From contig KN832555.1 in NCBI GenBank assembly GCA_000827205.1, positions 2,468,541 to 2,532,540 of the forward strand: DNA of 64,000 nt, in the 5' to 3' direction. Origin of the DNA: Plicaturopsis crispa FD-325 SS-3. Its lineage: Eukaryota; Basidiomycota; Agaricomycetes; Amylocorticiales; Amylocorticiaceae. Positions 56,787-64,000 of this stretch are shown piece by piece. Below the pieces are notes generated by a model that worked only from the letters and a program-made list of their open reading frames with translations, did no database searches and had not been told where the DNA came from. Numbering within the stretch: the stretch's first letter is position 1; the number at the start of each line of letters is the position of its first letter. The translations under genes and the position numbers were made by a program.

Positions 56787-59700
56787 ATGGCTATTCCCAC
56801 TGGCGAAGACGCAGCGTTACGACCCCGCTCACGACTTTACATGAGAGAGAATAGATTTTGGTGGACAACTGCTACCAGCAATGGCTTCACGACAACTTTC
56901 ATACCCTCGACGACGAGTTCTTCCCCGGTTGCATCTGCGACAACGACAAGTTCGTCCCCAGGATCATCACAGTCTACTTCATCCCAGATTTCGGGACTGT
57001 CGACAACCTCGTCGGCCAGTTCAAGCGCTAGCGACAGCGCCGCACTATCCCAGTCGTCGTCTGCTATCGATACCACGACTTTTGCGACAACCAGCGCGTT
57101 CCCTGTTACCGTTACGCAGTCATCAACGACATTCACGTCTACCAGCCAATCTGTCTTCACCAGTTCCTCGACGATATTCGCGAGCCCTTCTAATCAAGCT
57201 AACAACATACAAGCGCAGCCCGTCTGTGCCGGAGATGGACTGGACGCCTCCGCTGATGGACTCCTTGCCACACTAATCTTGCCCAGTGCTATTGGAATAC
57301 TGCTCTGGGTGAGCGTTGTTTTGAGTCCAAGTAAAATGTGGCAATTGAACGCGTCTAATGTCTTAGATACTGTTTGCCATCCTACGACCACGATTCCGTC
57401 AAATATATGGACTGCGGGAGTGGTTCGTGCCCCAGAAGTGAGTCGCTACGTCTCAGGACTGTTGGTTCAGTTGACACTGACGCGTATAAAGTCTTCGCCC
57501 GAAACCACTGGGTTCCGGTTTTTTTGCCTTCTTGTTCCCCCATGTTCCATTTATCCCGTCACCGCCCTCCGATGTGTCTGACGCGGGCAAATCGCCGAAA
57601 GAAGACTCCAGACTGTTTCCCTCTGATGAGGAACTGAGCCAGCGAATCCTCTGGATCAGTTTCTTAATCGTGTTGGGCTGGACCATATTAGGCCTTGCAG
57701 GTATGTACGCAAATACTGGAAACTGCCTGGGCTAATTCTAGTATGTGTTTCACCCAGGTGCCCTGCCACTGTATATGGTGTCGACGCCTTGTCTTGCACA
57801 TTCAGCGCCTTCCGCTCAATTTACTGGCGTGTATTCGACTTTGCAAGATCTCAGTTTGCTTCGCCTTTTGCAGCTTCTCGACAATGGAGACGTCACGACT
57901 ATCGGTTCCAGGCTTCGGACCAGAGCATCCATTAATGGCAATAACGCAGCCTCGACCGCGCGGACGCGTATAATCATCCTGACTGTTTTTGCCATCGTCC
58001 TAGGTCTTTTGCCTGCGCTCTGGAAAGTCATCAAGGAGTTCAACAGCTTGGTAGCATATCGACGCCGGTGGATCGACATTCGCTGCGAAGGCAAAGAGAT
58101 GGGATTTTTAAGCGCAAAGGATGCCCCCGGTTTCGTGGGATGGGGTGAAAAGCGCCTCAAGGACTTCATACTCAAATCGGGGCTCAGTTCCTCCTTGGAA
58201 CATGGTATCGGGCGAAATGGCAGCCGAAACCGACTCGCCGGGGATAGGTCAAGACAACGCCGCCAGCAAGAAGCCTCACAAGGCCCTGAAGAGGAGGCTA
58301 ACCTCGAGATTGACATTCAAAATCTGTTCTCCATCGGGTGAATTCATATCTACACGCGCTGTACCGCATACGTAACGTTAATGGATATATATCTCGTAGG
58401 GATACGCGCGAGTTAGCTCTCCTCATCGACGAGCGTGACGAAATCCTTGAAAGCCTGGAAATCGCGGAAACGCGCTATATTTCCTCGTTCCGGCTGTCGA
58501 CTCCGGATCCGTCCATCGCAGACTTTGAGCCACCGCACCCCTCCACAGAGGATAACAATCGCCCCGTCATAAGTCGTCCCCTGCCGCTCTCGGGATCCTC
58601 GGTACGTGTCAGCAATATGTGCATTGACTGGCTTGACACTAACATCGGTGTAGAGGAACCGAAGGAGGCACCGGGCCCTCAACCCCGCATACGCTGCTTC
58701 ATCCCTCGCGCCGACGTCCTTCGTCGCGCCTTCTCAGTACTACAAACTGCGAGGCGTTCAAGGCGTCAGCGGTGGTCGGTTTGCAGATATCGAGCAGCCC
58801 ACTTTATCGGATTCTATCAACTCCCGCGTTGTCGGAAGTCGTTTCCAGGAAGTGGACCGCAACTCTGTGGCATATGGGCGTCTGCCTCTGGGGAGCCATG
58901 TTCGCCTAGAGAAAACCGGGGAGCTCGGCCCTACGCCTAGCTCTTCGTCCAATATGCCATCGTCCCCTGGTCGATTTGGGCCGAACCACGGGGAGGAACC
59001 ATCGACATCGACAAATGACGGCGAATACGACATGCGCTATCGAGGCCAGCCCGGCGACGAGGAGTTTGCCGAAGAAGAGGACGACTGGGTAGATGTCATG
59101 CGCGAAGCGCCTATCATATTCGGGGACGAACACGACCTCACCCCGCCCGGGACCACCACTCCTTCCGCCACGAGTTACGACTTCTCCTCTTTCCAGAGGC
59201 GGCCTCAGGCAGTGCGGAATGTCTCTACAGACCGCCGCGAAACGTTTCCCCTTCGACCTCGGAACGAAGCGAATACGCAAGGAGGCGATGTGCTTGTGCC
59301 CCCGCACCTTCGCCTACAGCCTCAGCAGCCCTTCGTCCGGCCCATATCTGGGCTTGATCATAATGATCTGGGGTCTGTTTACAATGATATCAGCCAGTGG
59401 CGCACCCGGTTGAAGCAGATCAACATGGACATCGCCGATGCCCAACGAGCATGCTATAACGACATTGCGGATGGGGCACGGATACAGGGATGGATAATGA
59501 TCGGGAGGGGATTGCGGTTCCTTCCTCGAATCCAACTCATCGAGGGCCGAGCGAAGGAGGATATTCGGTGGGACGTGCTTCAGAATCCGCGCAGTGCTGG
59601 TGACTCCGTAGCGCTCTGGGCCGTTATCGCACTGGCAGCGGTGTTTCTTGGGGCAACTCGTAAATTGGTTTTAGTGGCTCTAAAATTTGTGATTAACTGA

Positions 59701-61387
59701 CGTGACTTTCCCAGTGACTGCGGTGGCTGGCCTTGCACTAGGAGGCGCACCAGATGTCGCGCATTTCATCACCTTCTTGCAACCTCTCGCAAGCCACAAC
59801 ACTCTGGTATCGGGCTTAGCTACAGCACTTGCCCCTGCAGTGGCGACATCTTTGTTTGTCGTCGGAACGCTCGCTGTCGTTGACTGTACGTCGTTGCTTA
59901 GCCATGCGAGTTTTCGCTGATATTTTTTCCAGGGGCCGTCAATGTTCGTGGATCTATATCTATATCAGCCGGACAACTACTCGTCTTCAAGACAACCTTC
60001 TTCATATTGACAATAATCGCCGCTATCTGGTTGATCACCGTCGGCGCGTTAATCTTCTCTCTCCAGGCATTCAGCTCGGGCAGCGGTGAGACCTCCACTG
60101 TTGCCAATGGATCTATCTACATAAGTGCCCTTGCGCTTGTTATTGTGGTTAACGTAGCCATTATTTATCCTGCACTACTTATGCTGCAACCCTTCCGGTT
60201 GCGGCGTGTGTTGAAGGCTGAGAAGAACGCTGTCACTCCTCGACAGCGATTTCGCGGTGAGTTCTAGTTGTTTCACGGTGATGTATCGCCGACGCTGACG
60301 ATTGCCGCAGCCGTATACCCTAGAACATATAATCCGACATTTGCTACTGGAGCCTGTGTGCTTGCTATCGTTTTTGCTTCTATATTTTCTCTTATCTTTC
60401 CTCTTATTGGACCGCCTGTTGTTGTTTTGCTGTTCTTGACACTTATAGGTTTGTCCTTTCCTACGACGTGACGCGTCCTTGGCTAACCCGTATTCTGACA
60501 GCTCATCGCTACCTTGTTGGATACGTCTATGGCCGCACGCATTCACAAACTGGGGGTCTGTTGCAAATTTGGCTGCTTCAGCGCTTCGGCACTCTCCTAG
60601 CTCTTCAGCCTCTCCTTCTGGGTGAGTCAGGTTCGTGATCAAATCTTCGGTAGCTGACAGTTTTTTTTTGTTCCGCAAGGACTCATCTTCCTAAGCCGGC
60701 GCCTTTGGATCGAAGGTGGCATACTTGCCGGTGTTGCTTTTGCCGTCGTCGTCTTCGTTGAAGGATATTGCAACCATAAGACGTCGCTTCCGGGACGCCG
60801 ATCTCTCAGCCATGTTACCCAGGACTCCCTGATGACATTTACCGAGGCCGCATGCCCCGAGACGCGCTCATTCATCGATGAAGAGAGGACCAGCCTCGTC
60901 ACTTCATCTCAGGGACCCAGTGGCAGGGTGAGGCGGGGAAGCATGGCCAGCGTCCTGGAGATGATGTCTCTTACGTTGGCTGTAATGCCATCTCCGTCAC
61001 AAGTACGAGGTCCTGTACCACTTCGTAAGTTTATTTGGGCGTTGCTGTACGCCATGTCACTCACAACAGCACCTTTCAGGGACGGAGACACTTGACGACT
61101 TGACGGCCACAGAGCGCGCTGCCCGGACACATCCAGATGCACCTCCACACCTCCCATCACTGTCGTTCTCCGACCATGCTGAGGAGATGGCCGGTATCCT
61201 TTACGCGCCCGAACTCATCGCCCCTCCGCCCATCATCTGGTTGCCCAACGATTCCGCTGGAGTGGCACGATCAGAGGCGTACGACCTGCAGAAGTACCAT
61301 GACTTACAGGTTACACTGGATGTGCGTGCAAAGGAGGATGTACTGCCGCGACGTTCATCATCTTCCAGAGGAGGTCAAAGAGCATAA
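56787..61387 (+). CDS. OSCA/TMEM63 (Csc1)-like channel protein with Ser/Thr-rich N-terminus
   Basis: The family forms stress- or tension-gated cation channels or lipid scramblases in fungi and plants. ATG at 56787. Residues about 1-165 are Ser/Thr-rich (TTSSSPVASATTTSSSPGSS), likely extracellular and O-glycosylated. Then TM1 (LATLILPSAIGILLW joined to ILFAILRPRFRQIYGLREW), TM with ILWISFLIVLGWTILGLAGA, YMVSTPCLAH and TLQDLSLLRLLQLLD, TM IILTVFAIVLGLLPALW, and YRRRWIDIRCEGKEMGFLSA. A cytosolic region has FAPTSFVAPSQYYKLRGVQG, VSGGRFADIEQ and AKEDIRWDVLQNPRSAGDSV. The RSN1-type helices follow: VIALAAVFLGATLTAVAGLA, LVSGLATALAPAVATSLFVV, FFILTIIAAIWLITVGALIF, IYISALALVIVVNVAIIYPA, FATGACVLAIVFASIFSLIF and LLLGLIFLSRRLWIEGGILA. 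Tail ends SSSRGGQRA. About twelve in-phase introns. Confidence 0.82.
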
Positions 61388-61730
61388 GATGTGGTATTTT
61401 GCTGTGATTCATAGACACTTTCTACTTCTAAACGGACTCGTGTTGCTTTCTTTACAGAATTTGGTTTAACGTTTATCTTGGACTCTTCGATAATTTGTCG
61501 TCGTGTTGGTGTACATTGCATCTCGAACTAATGATCTTTTGAAGTAAACCATGTCAACGATATTCTGGCATTGAGATATCGACAGTACTGAACGCTGGAT
61601 GGGGCGCGGTCACACTAAAGTCGCCGCGCGTCGGAGGACCCTTCCGGTCACTAGATAGATAGGGGCTAATAGCTATCTCATTGCCAAGTGCTGTGCACCG
61701 CCATAGCGCTCGTTTCACTTGAACGACAAC
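61388..61730. other. intergenic
   Basis: 3' UTR of the OSCA-like gene and promoter of the next plus-strand gene. Nothing specific seen. Confidence 0.45.
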
Positions 61731-62699
61731 ATGATCATGGCGGGAGACCTGGAGCCTCGCACGCATGGATTCCCCTCAGGTATGAACAGTGAACTGATAA
61801 CTTTTGGCCAAGATTGACCCATAGCACACAGGGTACTTCGTCATACGGTCGGTCGCCACAGATCGTCTGTGGGACGTCGGGGCCGACCAAATCGAAGACG
61901 GGACAGAGATAATACTGTGGCCAGAAAAGGATAACTCGCTGGTGGAGGGAATGAGGAGACCCGAATCGGACAACCAGGTATGTCGCAGTGCCATAACATA
62001 CCGCCGGCGGCAGGAGTATGGTACTCACCACGCAATGTTTTAGGTATTCTTTGTCGACACATCAGGCGCCCTTTGCTCGAGGTCTTCTGGGCACGCCATT
62101 GATATAGAAGGTAGGCGTAGTGAAATGTCTGACAGTGCAAGTACTGAACCTGACTTGCTTCCTTAGATGGTCGGCTTGTCCTGCGCCATAGGCGCCCAGT
62201 GTCGCAGCCATACCCCAACGCGTATTCGCACCCGCTTCCTTTGTTCTCGTACTCCCCAGAAACCAGTCAAATATCCGTGAATTTCAGTGCGGATCCGTCA
62301 TATCCTCCCAACCCATTGGCATCCACTGGGTGGAAGGATCGGGTATACGTCCTTACCTCCATCCCTCTGCGCAAGCCGCGGACCTTCGTGAATGATGCGT
62401 CCGACTTCCTGACCACCGCAATATCCACACCTTTCTCGTTCCTCATCGGCGGAAGTCCTCCGAAGGCAACGCCGGAGGACGTATTCAATGGCAATATTGA
62501 CCTTGCGGAAGACGAAATCCTTGAGGAAGATCGTACCGAGGAAGGAGAGCTCGACGACTCTCCCGAGGGCACCAGACGGTTGCGCTGCCTATCGCTTCAC
62601 AAGGAGGACCTTTTTTCGGCAGGAGATAAAGCTATGGCGCGCCGCCAATTCGACGTGATTCCTCTCCGGACGTCGAAAGCTCACCGGCAAGGGGCCTGA
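61731..62699 (+). CDS. beta-trefoil (ricin-B-like) domain protein of unknown function
   Basis: Four exons. The ATG at 61731 (or 61737) gives MIMAGDLEPRTHGFPS, and joins give YFVIRSVATDRLWDVGADQI, EDGTEIILWPEKDNSLVEGM, RRPESDNQ-VFFVDTSGALCS, RSSGHAIDIEDGRLVLRHRR and PVSQPYPNAYSHPLPLFSYS. The pattern Y-x-I-x-S...WDV...DGT-x-I...W...DNQVF...G is that of ricin-type beta-trefoil repeats. A C-terminal acidic segment (NIDLAEDEILEEDRTEEGEL) and RRQFDVIPLRTSKAHRQGA close the protein. No signal peptide is apparent, so a cytosolic role is likely. I know of no assigned function; carbohydrate binding is a guess. It converges with the agmatinase gene only 91 bp away. Confidence 0.75.
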
Positions 62700-62789
62700 A
62701 ACCGCAACATTTTCATTTATTGCTACTACATAACAATTCTACAACGGTTGTACAATCCCAAATCATGGCTCGTTTTCTTTATTCGGTTA

Positions 62790-64000
62790 TCATAGTTCAT
62801 CTTTGGGTGGCACAGAACGTAGTGGTGGAAGAGGGGGAAACGGGGAAAGGAACAAGGACAGGAAATCGTGTACAATATCTGCAGCTGCTAAACCAGTGAT
62901 TTCCGCTAACAAATGGTGTCGTTATTTGTCTGAATCGCGGCGGGTCACTGCCATTGGACTTAACTTACATGTATCGTATGCAGGAGATACCTCAACAATG
63001 TCCGCTCCGCTGAATAGTCCATGCCTTGTGAGATGTGTGTGGCAACGGCAGTTCCGATCGAATGTGACTTACACAAAATTTAGACCGGCGAGGCCACGAA
63101 TGATTCGTTTCACTTCGCGCGTCGTCCATCCTCCGATTTCAGGCGTCCCCGCTACGGAAATATGAGCTACGTTGTTTGTAAATAACAATGCACGACTCAC
63201 TTCCGGGAGCCAACCCAGGGTCTGTAGCGCGTATCTCAGCACTTTCAACGGTAAAAAAAGGAATGGCGTACCTATAACGTCGATATCGAGGCTACGGGTG
63301 GAACGTCGCATCAATGGATTCGGTAGGCACGATATGAATCGGTATGACTTACCTGAGATACACTGGCGAGTCCCCCACACGGTCTCGAATTCGCTTGATA
63401 ATCGCGGATATACCCAAATCATCGATATCGTCTGTAGAAATCAGCTGAAATCCAACCGATTCGTCGTTTTCTACGTCGCCAAGCCCACCGAGCTTGCAGC
63501 GAATCCCGGCATGAACACTCGTGTTTGTCATCAGGCCTTCCTCCGCGGCCAAGTAGAAAAATGTGCCGTGCGTAACTCGGGATTGCGGAGTGCTCGAGTC
63601 GGGGTATGCTGGCCAGGTGTCGAGGTGCGCGTCGAAATGAATAACAGAGATGGGGCCGTACACTTTGTGCAGAGAACGAAGAATTGGCAGGACGATCGTA
63701 TGATCACCGCCTAAGCTACAATGGACAGCATCGTTAAATTGGATAGGCATAGGAAAGCCTTTGGATATTTACCTGACAATGCGCGGGTGCTCTTGACCGT
63801 CTTTAGCTAGTCCTCGAGTCGCGGTCATCTCAGCGTTCGCGACAGGTCGGGATAGCAAGGTCGAATACGCCACTTGTATTTGATCGATTGCTAAGGCGTT
63901 GTCGAACGGTGTGACGGGTACCTTTGAGAGTTGCATATGGTTAATAGCGGTCACTCACCACTACAAGTCTACGTACATCGCCGCAGTCAATAATTTTGGT
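62790..64000 (-). CDS. agmatinase-type ureohydrolase, 5'-partial, ending in KDEL
   Basis: Mn-dependent ureohydrolase; agmatinases convert agmatine to putrescine and urea. The gene continues past 64000. Reading on the minus strand: KIIDCGD joined to VPVTPFDNALAIDQIQVAYS, then CSLGGDHTIVLPILRSLHKV (metal motif GGDH), ISVIHFDAHLDTWPAYPDSS (motif DAHLD), and THGTFFYLAAEEGLM. VYL-S-LDIDVID joins a microexon PGLAPG and then TGTPEIGGWTTREVKRIIRG (third metal motif D-x-D-x3-DP). The end is GADIVEVSPAYDTSEITGLA, ADIVHDFLSLF and a Pro-rich tail with the last residues PPKDEL before the TGA at 62790. All three metal motifs are intact. Agmatinase is preferred over arginase from the PEIGGWTTRE and VEVSPAYD stretches. 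Confidence 0.9.

Noticed and set aside
1-64000. CRISPR arrays, tRNA or rRNA genes
   Set aside because: No regularly spaced repeats, and no tRNA A/B-box pairs or rRNA-like conserved stretches were noticed on either strand; a dedicated tRNA scan was not possible.
1-64000. a biosynthetic or defence gene cluster
   Set aside because: Two methyltransferases, a ureohydrolase and a trefoil protein are present, but they are separated by housekeeping genes and lack any core synthase or effector gene.

Overview
The window is nuclear DNA of a filamentous basidiomycete, most likely an Agaricomycete. The genes are dense and carry many short GT-AG introns (roughly 45-75 nt). Neighbouring genes often sit head-to-head or tail-to-tail at 100-650 bp. 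The protein set is typical of fungi: Ski2, Sly1, Ist1, Rab5/Ypt5, a Csc1/TMEM63-type channel, a LaeA-like methyltransferase and a Set3-complex-type TBL1/Sif2 homologue. The species cannot be named from sequence alone. All gene models were built by hand from reading frames and splice sites; functions rest on recognised family motifs, not on searches.

Layout. 1-8 kb: the 3' end of a heterotrimeric G-protein beta subunit, a long coiled-coil golgin-like protein, and a convergent Ser/Pro-rich protein with a conserved C-terminal helical block. 8-17 kb: a TEX2/Nvj2-type PH-SMP lipid-transfer protein, three little-known proteins, and an R3HCC1-like protein divergent from a SIKE/FGFR1OP2-type STRIPAK subunit. 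18.6-23.5 kb: the RNA helicase Ski2. 24-32 kb: an unknown acidic protein, a UbiE-type methyltransferase divergent from the ESCRT-III regulator Ist1, about 2.4 kb with no convincing gene, and a LaeA-like methyltransferase. 32-39 kb: a CDC25-type Ras exchange factor with an SH3 domain, Rab5, and a Mei2-like RRM/RGG protein. 39.7-49.5 kb: a DCAF11/WDR23-like WD40 protein, a TBL1/Sif2-like WD40 protein, a GHITM-type Bax-inhibitor-family protein, and Sly1.

49.9-55.3 kb holds a non-LTR retrotransposon (LINE) on the minus strand. Its ORF2 encodes an APE endonuclease, an RNase H-like domain and a reverse transcriptase. An assembly gap (224 Ns) inside it is flanked by an exact 474-bp duplication, which looks like unmerged contig ends. 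The last part (55.7-64 kb) carries a 61-codon ORF with a myristoylation/palmitoylation start, a large OSCA/TMEM63-like membrane protein with a Ser/Thr-rich N-terminus, a beta-trefoil-like protein, and the 3' part of an agmatinase-type ureohydrolase that ends in KDEL.

Most genes are housekeeping: membrane traffic (golgin, Rab5, Sly1, Ist1), signalling (G-beta, RasGEF, STRIPAK subunit), RNA turnover (Ski2, the RRM protein) and chromatin or ubiquitin adaptors. They do not form an obvious operon-like system. The most unusual items are the LINE with a catalytically depleted RNase H-like domain between endonuclease and reverse transcriptase, the KDEL-ending ureohydrolase, and coding microexons of 6, 11 and about 24 nt.
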